NCBI RefSeq assembly: GCF_018991925.1
Contig: NW_024738608.1
Span: 4,190,654-4,254,653, forward strand
Length of the DNA: 64,000 bases
Reading direction: 5' to 3'
From: Homarus americanus
Lineage: Eukaryota > Arthropoda > Malacostraca > Decapoda > Nephropidae
Positions 1 through 13,230 of the stretch are shown one piece after another (the first letter of the stretch is position 1; every line of letters begins with the position of its first letter). The notes beneath the pieces were generated by a model. It saw only the letters and a program-made list of their open reading frames with translations, searched no databases and had not been told where the DNA came from. Made by a program: the position numbers and the translations under genes.

Positions 1-275
1 AGGAGGTATGGTGTGTGGCTCAGGAGTAGGGATGTGTGCCACTGGGAGGTGTGGTATCTGGCTCAGGGTAGAGGATGTGGTGCCACTAGGGGTGGTGTGT
101 GGCTCAGGGTAGGGATGTGGTGCCACTAGGAGGTGTGGTGTCTGGCTCAGGGTAGGGGGATGTGGTGCCACTAGGAGGTATGGTGTGTGGCTCAGGGTAG
201 GGGGATGTGGTGCCACTAGGAGGTGTGGTATCTGGCTCAGGGTAGGGGGATGTGGTGCCACTAGGAGGTGTGGTA
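1..275. repeat. 45-bp minisatellite, cut by window start
   Basis: About six tandem copies of a G/T-rich unit built from GGAGGTGTGG, a GGCTCAGGGTAG core and GATGTGGTGCCACTA. The TAGG phase marker recurs at 127, 172, 217 and 262, giving a 45-bp period; an earlier step (87 to 127) is shorter. The array begins before the window, so its total length is unknown. No coding content is apparent. Confidence 0.9.
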
Positions 276-1626
276 TGTCTCGGGGTGGTCGGAAGAAATT
301 ATGAAAGTAACGACAGAAGGCAGAGAGTTAGAGCTCAAATAGAAGTTAAGACGGAGTGACATTGAGCTGTGCAGGAAATTATTGGGGAGATATGGCACTG
401 ACAAGTTAGTTCCGATGACTGAAAACTAACCATTACTCGGTCATTAACAATTAACTACTGCCTCCTGCTAGTAGTTGATGTTGGAGGTGCTGTGAGGCAT
501 CGTACCAGGCACCGCTGTTTCTCAAGGATGTATAACGTTTATATTTTCTTATTTGTCGCTGATTTACGATCCTCTAAATCAAGTTCCCTCCCATCCAGGA
601 ATTTGTCTATTGTTGTATAATTATGATAGGGAATCTCACTTGCAAGTCTCCAACTCAAGGATTACATGCATGTGTTGTGTGCGGGTTTACTGATTCGTCG
701 GAGACTTGTAGTAAAATAGCTTCTATATAATATATGTTACTGATTGATAAGTTATAGTCTTTGAAATAGAAAAGTAAAACATGTAAAGTCTCGAATTAGT
801 TCTTAAAAACAGATGAGTGACGACGTGTCAACTGAGCGAGGCGAGGCGTCTTGCCGCCCCTCACTGTGCCGCCGCCATATTTGCCGGTACTGAAGGTGTA
901 AATAACCACCAGGTCCAGGGGGGGTTCAGGGCTGTTGAATTATTAACTTATTGTATTCCTCACCGGCAGTGTATGGTGGTAATGGCGCATACCTGCAAGA
1001 CGTTGCCACATGACAGGAAGAGTCCCTGTGATAACATGTAAGGCCTTGTTGTCGCCACGCCTGGCTCACGGTGCCTACCATACTCGGCTCTTATCTCCTC
1101 AACTTTGTCACATTTTACACAATTTTCACTTGTTTTATACAAATGATATATGTTCTGTAAGTATGCAGGTATACTGAGCAGGATACCTGGGGAACATCTG
1201 CTCACTTGAGTTCTACAGCTAATTTGTGTCTTCGCGCATACTGTACACAGCCTCAAGCTTAAAGTTGCTCTTGTCTAACACAGGATAATTATGACCTCAG
1301 TAATAATCCCTGCAACGATTAACTTTTTTCCTTAAAAGGTCAAAACGTAAGGTCACCATCACTCACACAAAGACCAGTAAACAAAGTCAGTAACTCACAA
1401 TGAACAATCCCATTCTCTACCAGCCACGACCCGATGTCTCCACGTACAAAAGTGAGAAATTCTTGTCTGCCAAGGACAGACTCCACTCACCAAGGACCGT
1501 GCGAGTTATAGACGAGAGGCAGCGTCAAGTTCCTCACCTGTGTTGTTCCTCAGCATCAAGGATCACCTCTCGGGTGTTTATCTCACAACCCACCAATTAG
1601 CATCCTCGAGTCTGTGTCCTTCCCTC
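276..1626. other. Unassigned single-copy DNA
   Basis: Mostly AT-rich. The 835-930 part is GC-richer and contains GCCGCCATATTTGCCG, which resembles a YY1-type site, but no gene could be attached to it. The short open frames here have no recognisable domain. Nothing else supported. Confidence 0.4.

Positions 1627-1669
<43 letters not shown>
1627..1669. repeat. (CA)n microsatellite
   Basis: Uninterrupted CA run of about 21 units. Confidence 0.97.
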
Positions 1670-1672
<3 letters not shown>

Positions 1673-1914
1673 ATAAATTATATAACCATTTAAAATTTAA
1701 TAACTTCAAAAAACATAACAAATAGAACACTCCAATTATATTATACTTGATGAACAACTAATTTATTTTTGTCTTATCTATTATAATTTTGAGGTTAATA
1801 TGTTTCAAACTGGGTTATAAAACTAATTTAAAGGACATCTTGTTATTTTTAGGAGAATCACGTGTAGGTATCTCAAATCTCATGTAGAAATAACTACTGT
1901 AATACTTCACTGAT

Positions 1915-1917
<3 letters not shown>

Positions 1918-1954
<37 letters not shown>
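1918..1954. repeat. (CA)n microsatellite
   Basis: Uninterrupted CA run of about 18 units. Confidence 0.97.
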
Positions 1955-1956
<2 letters not shown>

Positions 1957-2271
1957 CAGGCACTGTAGCAGGACAGCAGAAATTAATTACCTAGCTGGCA
2001 CCATTTTTACCCACTGAGGTCGGACAAATCCGGTACAGGGAAAAAATATCCACATTCTCAAATAAAGCGACCTGCAGTGCTTCAGACAGATACATAACGT
2101 TATCAAAACTTCCTGATACCTGTCAAGAATTTTTGGCCGACATAATTCCCGCGGGTCGCCTGGCATTACCAAGAGAAAATGCCTTTTTTTAAACCCTCTA
2201 TTTTAATACCTGATTTTAACGATTGACATTTTGCCAAGCGTGTTTTATGGTTCATTGACAGCCCTTACAGC

Positions 2272-2273
<2 letters not shown>

Positions 2274-2324
<51 letters not shown>
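2274..2324. repeat. (GA)n microsatellite
   Basis: Uninterrupted GA run of about 25 units, lying about 40 bp before a long TA run. Confidence 0.97.
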
Positions 2325-2327
<3 letters not shown>

Positions 2328-2363
2328 TAATCCGATGGGGATGATGAAGAACAAAACAGGAGT

Positions 2364-3312
<949 letters not shown>

Positions 3313-3382
3313 GCCACACATACACACACACACACACACACAGACACACACACACAAACACACACAAACACACACACACACA
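3313..3382. repeat. Imperfect (CA)n microsatellite
   Basis: CA run interrupted by CAGA and CAAA variants. The open frames across it are runs of His-Thr or Cys-Val and are not genes. Confidence 0.95.
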
Positions 3383-3585
3383 TAATATACATAATTAAGC
3401 GATTTTTAAGAGCATGTGTGAGAACAGACAGACAGACTGACATATACAAACTTTCCTCGTTGTCATGTGGTGGTGGCGGCTTGTCACTGAGAGAGAAAGG
3501 TTGCGCCTCACATAACAAAACCTTCCCTACATAATATACCTCTGTTTTCCTTTTGTCTTATGATGGGGTACGAGCAATAATGAAC

Positions 3586-3586
<1 letters not shown>

Positions 3587-3624
<38 letters not shown>
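3587..3624. repeat. (CA)n microsatellite
   Basis: Uninterrupted CA run of about 19 units. Confidence 0.97.
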
Positions 3625-3626
<2 letters not shown>

Positions 3627-3871
3627 AAATCTTACAAAAAAACAACATTATCAAACATATTTAAAGGTATCAATTGACCCAATGCTCACTCACACGCAGA
3701 TTCTCCAGAACCAATTTGTAAGGTATCGTCAGCCCCCCCCCACTGCTGACCGTCACTCCTACAAAGCCGTTCCTTAGATCATAAAAAGTCGTACATTGAT
3801 GAGTTATCCAGGTAAATTCCTTCTGTGTCTCACATTAGAAGAATATGTTTAAGGTCTTCTATTAATCTACC

Positions 3872-4205
3872 CACTACCTGTTACCACCACCCTCCCCCAC
3901 TACCTGTTACCACTACCCTCCCCCACTACCTGTTACCACTACACTCCCCACTACCTGTTACCACTACACTCCCCCACTACCTGTTACCACTACCCTCCCC
4001 ACTACCTGTACACCACACTCCCCCACTACCTGTTACCACTACACCCCCACTACCTGTTACCACTACCTCCCCCACTACCTGTTACCACTACACTCCCCCA
4101 CTACCTGTTACCACTACACTCCCCCACTACCTGTTACCACTACACTCCCCCACTACCTGTTACCACCACCCTCCCCCACTACCTGTTACCATCACCCTCC
4201 CTCAT
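3872..4205. repeat. 26-bp C/A/T minisatellite, 13 copies
   Basis: Thirteen copies of a unit containing CTACCTGTTACCACTACACT followed by a C-run. The CTACCTGT marker recurs every 24-27 bp (3872, 3900, 3926, 3951 and so on to 4179). The + strand has almost no G except in CTGT, the same strand asymmetry as the larger array at 14.3-17.2 kb. The open frame through it is a Leu/Pro/Thr-rich artefact of the repeat. Confidence 0.95.
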
Positions 4206-6557
4206 CGCTCTACACCTGGTCTCATAACTTAACTAAACATGCTATGAATATTAACAGCCTTAAAATTATTTCTGGTGTATAACTCACAACTCATCCTCAC
4301 ACTCCACGTTTCCTGATTTACTCACTCGAATATTTCAAGCTCAAAAGATCCCTGGCTGCATCTCCTCATTTTTTACCTTGCTACATCTCTCGGTGTTAAG
4401 GGACGACTCTCCTAAATCTAACTAACTCTTTCAGGTAAAATACAGACGTGACCCAGGTGTAGTCCCGGCAGGTGTGAGGCTGCTACCTGCCAAGATTTAT
4501 GGCTGACTTTGTTAATGAACTCCTGCCTCCACATGGACAGGTGAGGGAGGGGTCCTCCACATGGCCAAGTGAGGGTAATGCCTTCACAGGGCCAGGTGAG
4601 GGTGGTCCTCCATTATGAATGACTTTAACATTATAGTTGGGACGGTTTACTACACAGGTTGATATATACCTGCAGGAGTCGGTCCTCAGGGAGCTGCCAC
4701 GGTGGCTGGGTGTTATGTGCACCTGAAGTCAACTGGCTCGGGAAGTGTAACCTGGACTCCAACGCTGAGTCTAACACACACGTGAACTATAAGAGTGTCC
4801 ACAGATGGGCGGCGCACCGTGAACCATGTGGCTGGCAGCCTTCAATTCCTCAACTATAAGACAGGTTCCCTCTCACAGCTTGGGGCAGCCCCGGGTGGGA
4901 TTACCAGCAGCCACTATGACACAGGGTGAAGGCTACACCCCGCACCGCCTCCCATTACTGGTCCTTAGTAATGCCGGCCATTTGGCAAAACTTTCCTCCT
5001 GTGATATGTGATACTTCGAAGTTAAAGTCATGTGATCTGACTTTATACTCACCTGCCACTCTAAGCTGTGTATAGGTACCATAGTGCACCTCACGTCCAT
5101 CAGTAGTATTATACACTACGTTATATAAAGGTAACATTCTACTGCATAGTTTCAATGTACAACAATTAAACGTTGGTCATAAAGGAAGATTAATTTTAAG
5201 GTAGTTGAATAAAAATAAGTCAAATAACCACCGACCAAAACCTCAAAGACAACGAGAAGAAACGAAAGAAAATGAGGCTCATGAGAGAGGAACATCATTA
5301 CAACTTTTACAGAAACCCAATCCGACGGCGGCGGCGACGACGACGGGAGACCCAAGACCGAGGCGGAGAGGTTGTCGGGGGAGGTGTAAATACTTGTAGC
5401 CTGTCTTAACTTATTCATGGAGTGTGTTTGGCTACTGGTCAGGGGGATTCATCTCGTGGCCCACCCTCCGTACTCCCCAGGTGGGCCAGGATAACATGCC
5501 GCCCTGTCACACTCGCTTAATGAGATATAGAACCCATGCAGGTACTGTATAGCCCTTACCTGTGGCCCGCCGAGTCTCACACAGGTGTATGATAAAGGGT
5601 TAACTTGTTCATTAAGACTGACTCCTTAACTATATTCTGATTTATTCTACCTTTCAAGTACTGGCGTGTAAAATAGGTATAAAAGACTAGCAATAGACCT
5701 CTAGGGATTTTCTATGTGAGATAAAAGACCTCTTGGGCTTATTAAGATGGAATTATTACTTAAAAGTTAATAGTAATTTACGATCTGAACTTGACAAGCG
5801 CCGAGACTCATGTATTCAAAAGGTGTTCATTCGGTAAAGATGATTCATAATATGCCTTTGATTATTGAGTATTTATATTCTTAAGACCTTCTGTGGCTCT
5901 TAACGTGATGTATGAAGGTAAAAATGTGTAAAAAAAATATATCATTACTTCATGTTGGGTTTAGCAACACATTTTGAATACGAGGGAAAAGCAACTTTTT
6001 TCCATGTAAAAACACGACTTACTGGGCGTCACGCTGATGCACTGATATGTGACGACATTCAGACACACTGGATACACCAAACCTGTGATCTAACCTGTAA
6101 CGATTGGAGACGAGAGCTGGGGAACACATCGTCAGTGCCTTGGTTAAGTAGCACTTCTGAATTCATTTTTACGGAAGGGTAAAACTTTAAATTATTACTG
6201 TATGAACTGATTGATGTTGTTTGATGTTACAATGTTATTACTGACGCTCTACCAGACAACTAAGGTCTTTAAGCCCGTAACGAGGTTAATAACTACACTA
6301 ATCCATCACCCATTAAGCATTATGAGATACAATGATTGGTGGACTGATGAAACGATTAATTCCCATCCCTCTGAGGGCAGTTTGTTGTATCATTGTTTAC
6401 ACTGTAGTAAAAGAACAACATTCGGTGTTTCTAGATATTGACAAATTATATGTAACACTGTATTGCGTTCTTCCTGTTCACTATAATATATTGACGATCT
6501 TGTATAAACACCTTGCCCTCTACAAGAACAGGATTAGGTAAGGTGGAGAACGTCTAT
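4206..6557. other. Unassigned single-copy DNA
   Basis: Contains GC-richer patches (4,480-4,960 and 5,320-5,500) within AT-rich DNA. Several short open frames exist on both strands, but none shows a family motif, and none has convincing paired splice sites by eye. A short unmapped exon could be hidden here. Confidence 0.35.
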
Positions 6558-6715
6558 CAGAGAGAAGAACGTCCCCCTTCCCAAAGAGAAGAACGCCCCT
6601 CCCTCCCCCTCCTAAAAAGAACACCCCCCCCCTCCTAAAGAGAAAACGCCCCCTCCTTCCCCCAAAGAGAACAACACCCCCTCCCCAAAAGACAAGAACA
6701 CCTCCCCACCAAAAA
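6558..6715. repeat. Degenerate ~27-bp purine/C-run minisatellite
   Basis: About six units alternating AAAGAGAAGAAC-like purine blocks with C-rich blocks of 8-12 bases. Each unit is strand-asymmetric. No coding meaning is seen. Confidence 0.75.
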
Positions 6716-7578
6716 TAAATAAAAATACAATCATGGTTAAGAAGGTTCTTGTTTTAGTGATGCATAATTATAAACAAGTTCTCGAGTTATTATGGGAACA
6801 CTTTACAACCTTGAGTCACCCACCACCTCCGTCTGTAGTATGAACAGTCTTCCTCCTGTGATCTCTGATGACTTAGATAATGACTAAGAATCGATTAAAA
6901 ATGACAACTTGGTGACCGTAATCATAAAATCTCTGTATACTGCATAGCGTCAGCTCCTAGTGAGAATGACGAGAGCTTTCAGGAATATATCGTGTGTTCG
7001 ACTTAAGGTCAACTCACACATGTGGTTCTCATTACTCATGTGCACCGATTGTATGACTGTATACAGTAGGTGATTCAAGACTCTAGTGTGCTGAAGAGGA
7101 GAGACACACCTAGCAACGACACCGAGAGAATAAAAATTAAATCCGATGGAAATTATGCAAATGTTCCGCTTTTATATTCACATAATAAAAATAAAAGTCT
7201 TACAGTCAAGATAATTTGCTTTTATTTCCATGTTTTATGGTGAATTTCATGTTAGTTTCCCCGTTTATTCCCTGACACAGTCCACAACACGCAGACGGCC
7301 ACTACCTACAGTATTTCTACTTGCTGAAACGTAAACACCTAAGGAGCTCACACACCCAGCCCACAGGAGAGTGATGATGATAAATATATATAAATCTCTT
7401 ACTCAAATTGTTATCATTAAATAGAAAAGAAACATCCATTACACACTACAGCTGTTTAATATATCTCAGACTATAGTAACCATACGTGGCCCATCTCTCT
7501 GTATTACCAAAAATTATTTAAGTTCACGAAGGATATTCAAGAAGTGACCACAACAAACTGTTCATATCCGACATCCTC

Positions 7579-7581
<3 letters not shown>
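6716..7581. other. Unassigned AT-rich single-copy DNA
   Basis: No repeat, domain-bearing frame or RNA gene recognised. Confidence 0.4.

Positions 7582-7657
<76 letters not shown>
7582..7657. repeat. (GA)n microsatellite
   Basis: Uninterrupted GA run of about 38 units. Confidence 0.97.
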
Positions 7658-7660
<3 letters not shown>

Positions 7661-7788
7661 ACTCCTGTATCCTAACTCCCATCATTCTTCACTACCATCA
7701 ACAAAGCACTATTCCATGGTATTGGTTCCCTGATAAGTAATACCATAGAAATTAACCATAATGACTTCAGTAACATCAAAACTGAAAA

Positions 7789-7888
7789 TAAATGTTTATA
7801 TTCTCTTAATATTCCCGTTCTGAACCTTGATGACGTCACAAATGTTTATATACCTCTTAATATAGCCTCTCTGACCTTGATGACGTCA
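7789..7888. promoter_or_regulatory. 50-bp direct duplication, each copy ending in a CRE palindrome
   Basis: Two adjacent ~50-bp copies read AATGTTTATAT...CTCTTAATAT...CCTTGATGACGTCA. Each ends in the full palindrome TGACGTCA (7831-7838 and 7881-7888), the known CREB/ATF consensus. The second copy also has a TGACCT nuclear-receptor half-site. The duplication and the two palindromes are direct observations. Any enhancer role is inference, and no gene is attached. Confidence 0.5.
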
Positions 7889-7939
7889 TATAACAACTTA
7901 ACGAGACGAAGATGAATACCAATACAATGTTGTAGATAA

Positions 7940-7941
<2 letters not shown>

Positions 7942-8003
<62 letters not shown>
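7942..8003. repeat. (TG)n microsatellite
   Basis: Uninterrupted TG run of about 30 units, 50 bp beyond the duplicated CRE. Confidence 0.97.
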
Positions 8004-8004
<1 letters not shown>

Positions 8005-8537
8005 CCGGGCCTTTAAAACGACTCTATCCTTTCTTCATTAAATATTTCTACCTGTGACGATGACCACCACATAAATACAGCACTAATATAACCCAAGGTA
8101 ATTAAGTCCAGGTGAGGCAATTGTATGAGACTCCAAAGAACCTACCGGGAGTATAATATTTCCTGGCTCCTCTATGATGTTGAAGTACGAGGCTTATAGT
8201 AGACGCGGAGGAAGGACTAATTACGTGCTTAAGATATGAAACATGAAGATTGATTACGGTAAATTATTATGCTCGTGAGATAACAATTACTAAAGATACA
8301 TTATAACCTTGCATGAAGAGTCTTATATAAACACAAGCATAATTTATTCATTCAACTGCAGGTATAAATTATTCACTCTAATAAATTGAATATATTATGA
8401 TTAAGTGAGATAATAGTTACTGGAGATTCATAATACTTGGCATAATAAGCAGTGAATTAGACTCTATTAACCACTAGGATACTTATTATATGTTAAACAG
8501 CCTAAAGAGTAATACTTACTTTAAAGATGTGATCATA

Positions 8538-8740
8538 TTAGTGTTGTTGTGTTGTGTTATTGGTGTTGTGTTCTTCATGGTGTGTTCTATTGTGTTGTGT
8601 TGTTCTCTTGTGTTCTTCATGGTGTGTTCTATTGTGTTGTGTTGTGCATTGTGTTCTAGAGTGTGTTGTGTTCTCTTGTCTTCTTCATGTTGTGTTCTAT
8701 TATGTTCTGTTCTTCATATGTTGTGTTCTATGTGTTACGT
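8538..8740. repeat. T/G-rich minisatellite
   Basis: Degenerate tandem units of TTGTGTTGTG, TTCTTCATGG and TGTTCTAT type, roughly 30-45 bp each. Cys/Val/Leu-rich open frames in more than one frame come from the repeat. Confidence 0.8.
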
Positions 8741-8968
8741 TAATTGTTTTGTTCTTTCCCTGAGAATAAGTGCAAAACTAATGCTCTTTAAACATAAGAA
8801 ATTACCCTCATGAATATAAATAATGAAGGTTCAACGTGAAGTAATTAAGCCGTATTTTACCATGAGAACGGCGGCAGAGGCGGCACATTACCTCACCTGT
8901 TTGGTCCACAGGTAAGTAAAGGTATATAGTTGTCTGGCCGCTACTTGTAGATTTGTTTGTCTGGTGGG

Positions 8969-8970
<2 letters not shown>

Positions 8971-9061
<91 letters not shown>
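8971..9061. repeat. (TG)n microsatellite, ~45 units
   Basis: Uninterrupted TG run of about 90 bp. Read on the minus strand it extends a neighbouring open frame with a His-Thr tract. Confidence 0.97.
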
Positions 9062-9063
<2 letters not shown>

Positions 9064-9305
9064 GCGGTAACACACGAGGAATAAGGTCAGCATTAACTCT
9101 ATATAGCATCAGTACCATTAGTAACAGAAGTAAGAGCAGCACCATTAGTGTCAGGACAGTGGCATAAATAGTAGCTGCAGAATTAACAAGAACAACAACA
9201 GCAGCAGCAGCAGTAGGGTCAGGGTCAGAAGCGGTGCCATCAACAGCAACATCTCTGCCAGGCTCGTGTGAAGGTGTCGGTGTCGCGGAGACTAATGGCG
9301 GCACC
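9062..9305 (-). other. Weak exon-like open frame with a hydrophobic segment
   Basis: On the minus strand a frame opens after ATATATCCAG (acceptor-like, near 9306). It gives a short Pro/Thr/Ala-rich part followed by a 25-30 residue Val/Leu/Met-rich hydrophobic stretch (core VLTLMVLLLLLLLMVLMLY). It then runs straight into the CA/TG microsatellite. The hydrophobic stretch overlaps GCT/CTG trinucleotide repeats and a second frame is also Leu-rich, so this may be simple sequence. Function unknown. Confidence 0.15.
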
Positions 9306-9714
9306 TGGATATATCAGATTATTCACAGGTTGTGGTCCACCTTCACCCTCTGCTGCCTGTCTCTTCACCCACTGGGATCTGAGAAGGCTGAATTCATGTA
9401 GTAAGACAGCGTTACGTTGGAGGGTAACATAGGTAGTGTAAGTGAGCAGACCCGTAGAAGAAGGTACAGTAGGTGTTTACATTATTATCGCAGCAAAATC
9501 CTATCAGAGTCAGGACCAGGAGCCAGCGTGTGTACTGGTGGATGTTGTCTTGTCAACCCCTGCAAGTTGGTCAGTTGTCGCTCCCGCTGAGTTAAACTCG
9601 AAAATCCTGTTTTTCTTGGCTGGAATTGTTACGTCACACAATGACAGCAACTTTGTTACCAGTCACTTGATACTCTGCGTCCAAGCGGTGTGATAACATA
9701 TTAAGTCCTTTAAA

Positions 9715-9932
9715 TCAAGTGCCGGTAAAGTGGACGGCGATGCCATTGGTGCCCCCCTCCCCGGTAATAGCAGCAGCAGACTCTCCGTAATATGTCTCTT
9801 CCCAGCTGGACACAAGCTGTGGGACCTTTACATTTATCTCCTGACTGGTACAACCATCTCTCGCTGACCCTGCCTGACCACGGTCTCGGGTCTCACTCTC
9901 TAACATCTGCTTCATGAGCTTGTTGTTGTGAC
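9715..9932 (-). CDS. Candidate terminal coding exon, unidentified protein
   Basis: Minus-strand frame of about 72 codons. It begins just after an acceptor-like CTTATCTTATAG and ends at TGA (9715-9717). Residues include HNNKLMKQMLESETRDRG near the start and WEETYYGESAAAITGEGG toward the end. The stretch is GC-richer than its surroundings and has a mixed, non-repetitive amino-acid composition, unlike most frames in this window. I do not recognise the protein. No upstream exon and no clear downstream poly(A) signal were found, so the gene model is incomplete. It could be chance or a decayed retrocopy. Confidence 0.3.
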
Positions 9933-10761
9933 CTATAAGATAAGGCCAAAATGGTCTCAGTTTGATGGTATGTGAATTATTTTATTTTCCGTTTTCTTGT
10001 CTCCTCCATATCGTCTTTATACGTGTTTGTAGAAGTAAGTGTTAACCCTTAATGGTGGCGGCAACAGCGAGGTGGCGGGTGCTCGTAAACCCCTTCCCTC
10101 TGGCCCCGTGCTTGACCTCTCCTCCTGTCGTCCACATATGACTTCCGCTTATCGCCTCTGTGTATTTATGTGCCTCGTAAATAAACCATTTTGTTTGTTC
10201 AACTGACCTTAATCGACCTGTGTCAAAGGCGTTAGCATGGGAACGACAAAGTAACTATCAGTCACCATTTGGGATCAGTCTAGGGTGTGGATGTGTGTGG
10301 GTGTGGATGTGTGTGTGTGTGTGTGTGTGTGGGTGTGGGTGTGGGTGTGGGTGTGTCATATAGCAGCAGAAGGTGAACGTCCCCACACATCTCATTGTCA
10401 TCTTAGGGTTGGAGGCCAGGGAACAGTGTACAAAATTCCTACAGTAAAAATGTAAAAGTTTTCTTCACCACAAATAAAAATACACTGTACACTGACCTCT
10501 TTCATGACGGACCTTTAACAGAAAAATGACTCAGTGACAATATCTTTATCACATACATTTCTGTAATAAGTTTTAGTTTATTTATTTTACGATGTTTAGC
10601 ACACCTGTAGTACCAGGCCAGGTGTAACACAATCACTCCACTCCAGGTGACTTAACCTATTATGACCTCTAACATCACACTAACACTCATTGGTAACACT
10701 GACCTCTATCATCACACTGATTGGCAACACTGAGTGAACTGATCTACACTGTAAATATTGT
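9933..10761. other. Unassigned DNA with a short TG-rich patch
   Basis: Single-copy DNA. At 10,288-10,355 there is a short GTGTGGATGTG/GTGTGGGTGTG tandem patch. No gene seen. Confidence 0.4.
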
Positions 10762-10762
10762 A

Positions 10763-10854
<92 letters not shown>
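10762..10854. repeat. (AAT)n microsatellite, ~31 units
   Basis: Uninterrupted TAA/AAT trinucleotide run. The Asn-homopolymer open frame across it is an artefact. Confidence 0.97.
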
Positions 10855-10856
<2 letters not shown>

Positions 10857-12890
10857 TGCCTATCATACTAAATACCAACTGCCTTCTTAACAAATGCACG
10901 TGTATGATAATTAAGTCATTAGTCTAAGAGCTGAGGACGAGAGATTATAATGAGTTTTAATGGATAGTTGAGTAATTAACTCCTAATTTGCATTCCCTCA
11001 CCATGACTTGTTACTAACTTGTAATGCGGAAGTTCTTGAAGAGTTCTTTCATCACCTCTCCTTCCTTCTCTCATTTTATTTAATTTCTTCCCTCTCTTTT
11101 TTCATTTAATTTATTTCCCCTACCATTTCTTTCCTTCCCTCTTCAACTTCTTTTCTTCCCTCTCTTCATTTCTTCCTTCTCTCTTCTTCCTTCCCGCTTT
11201 CATTTCTCTCCTTATCGCTACAGTATGATCGATATTTCTGTTGTTCATATATCAAACGATCCATAAATCGCCGACCTCACTATTCCGCTGCCTCCATTTC
11301 TTTCATTTCCACCGAGTTCACTAATTTCCTGCCTTCATTTCATTCATTCACCCCTGATTACACTAACCTATTACCTTCATTCTCTCCACCTCCTTTCACC
11401 TCTCATTCAATTGAACTTAACCATCAAACAACCTCAGTCATTATTGTCTTTGCTCATTTCAGTCATCTGTTACACGTCTCACGCATCGCCGACAACAAGG
11501 CTTCTCAATCCTTTTATACCAAATGCCAAAGAAAACCTGAGTCTTTTATCCTTTACAACAACCATTACGTAGATGCTGAAGGGTCGTCCTGTCTGTCTGT
11601 GTCTGTCTGTCTGTCTGTCTGTGTCTGTCTGTCTGTCTGTCTGTGTAAGAGCAGTATAACAACATGGTAAAGTGAGGATATGTTACTTTGCCCAGTTACC
11701 TTTAGTTTACCTGATTACAAATTCCTCAATTAATACCTTGTACTCCTACCTACACCACACACGAGAGAGAACTAAACCCGGAGGCCCAGGGCGTAGGAGA
11801 CAGATCAGCCCAGTACTCTGATACCTCCTTCCTCCGGTAATGAATCGACTATCCATCTGTACTGCCAGGTATCATGGATCTCAAAGGGCCACAGTCTTAC
11901 ACCGAGTATCTGTTTACCAACCTTACTGGGAGTGTGTGCCCAGAAGGTCTCGTCAATTTCCTTCTCTTATTAGTTGAAAGTTGAAAGTTTGTTGGATTAT
12001 GTGAGGGAACATTTTACACATTCTTGTTAAAGCTAATAAAAAATTATCTCATTAACTATCAACTATTTATTTATGTATTCATCAATTCTTTCATCGTTGT
12101 AGTGAAAACGGTAGTACAGGTGTGTGGACGGTGGACGGAGAGCGGTGGGCGGCGAGAGGTGGACGGTGAGTGATGGACGGATGGGAGGACGGTATTGTTC
12201 ATCTGTTTTCACTAGACCATCAAGTGTACGAGGCTTATAATGTATTGCTTCGGATACCTGAAATGCCCAACTTTCTAACGACAGCTTTTGTAGGCGATGC
12301 ATAAACAGGACCAGGAAATGTTAATCTAAATGCTAACGAATAGTGGCGTTTGTCTTTAAAAAAAAGTATTACAGTGGGGAAACTTATGTCGACTTTCATT
12401 AAAGAGAGACAGACAAACAGACAGATAGCCTGCAGGAGGCGACACACGGCGTCAAAATGTGCTTTTGTTGGACACACGAATCGCACGCGTGACCAGATGC
12501 AACAACCATAGCCTGGACTTGATTGCGTCGTCCAGAGCAAAACACTGATATATTCTTGCATGACTTGGGTAGTTATATTTCCCTGGTTACATTGGCACTG
12601 ACCTCGTGTGCTGGGAGACTATTATCAACTGTTGGGTCTTAACTCTTTATAAATGTGTGTGTACTGTAAATAAGGTGATATACACTATTCAGCACTGATA
12701 AATTTGACAGTTTCAGATGATGTACCCCGTGGAGCGTGTACAATGTGTGTGCAATATATATAAAAGATATATATAAATAAGGACCTCGGAGTGATAATGT
12801 AAATTTAAGAGTCTAGAAGTAAATTGTTTTCTTGTTATTAGTTACGGGCCACAGGTTGGGAGTGAGTTAAGTTTCGATAATTTGATGCTG
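10855..12890. other. Unassigned DNA with pyrimidine-rich and CTGT-repeat patches
   Basis: 11,040-11,215 is T/C-rich (CTTCC/CTCTT blocks). 11,589-11,645 is an interrupted (CTGT)n microsatellite. The rest is single-copy. Minus-strand frames at 12,063-12,561 show no recognisable domain. Confidence 0.5.
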
Positions 12891-13150
12891 GCCGGGTCGG
12901 GACAGGTAAGGGCCGGGTCGGGACAGGTAAGGGCCGGGTCGGGACAGGTAAGGGCCGGGCGGGGTAAGGCCGGGGCGGGGTAGGGCCGGGGCGAGGCAGG
13001 TGAAGGCTGGGCTGGGGCAGGTGAGGGGCGGGGGTGGGGCAGGTAAGGCAGGGTAGGGGCAGGTAAGAGCCGGGGTGGGGCATTTAAGGGCCGGGGTGGG
13101 GCAGGTGAGGCCGGAGAGGGTCAGGTGAGGGCCTGGCCTTAGCGGGGCAG
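12891..13150. repeat. GC-rich ~20-bp minisatellite
   Basis: Tandem GGCCGGGTCGGGACAGGTAA-like units, three near-perfect followed by diverged G-rich copies. It is one of the most GC-rich segments here, with repeated GGGG runs that could form G-quadruplexes on the + strand. Confidence 0.9.
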
Positions 13151-13230
13151 GGTGGGTACCAGTTCAGTGTCTTGACGTGTGTACAGCTTCTAGACTTATG
13201 TTGTGAACCTACATATTTATAAGGATAAAT

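Noticed and set aside
3825..4232. 135-codon Thr/Pro/Leu-rich protein
   Set aside because: Explained by the 26-bp minisatellite.
8888..9304. 138-codon frame with a hydrophobic stretch and a His-Thr tail
   Set aside because: The tail is a CA/TG microsatellite and the hydrophobic part overlaps CTG-type repeats. Kept only as a low-confidence note.
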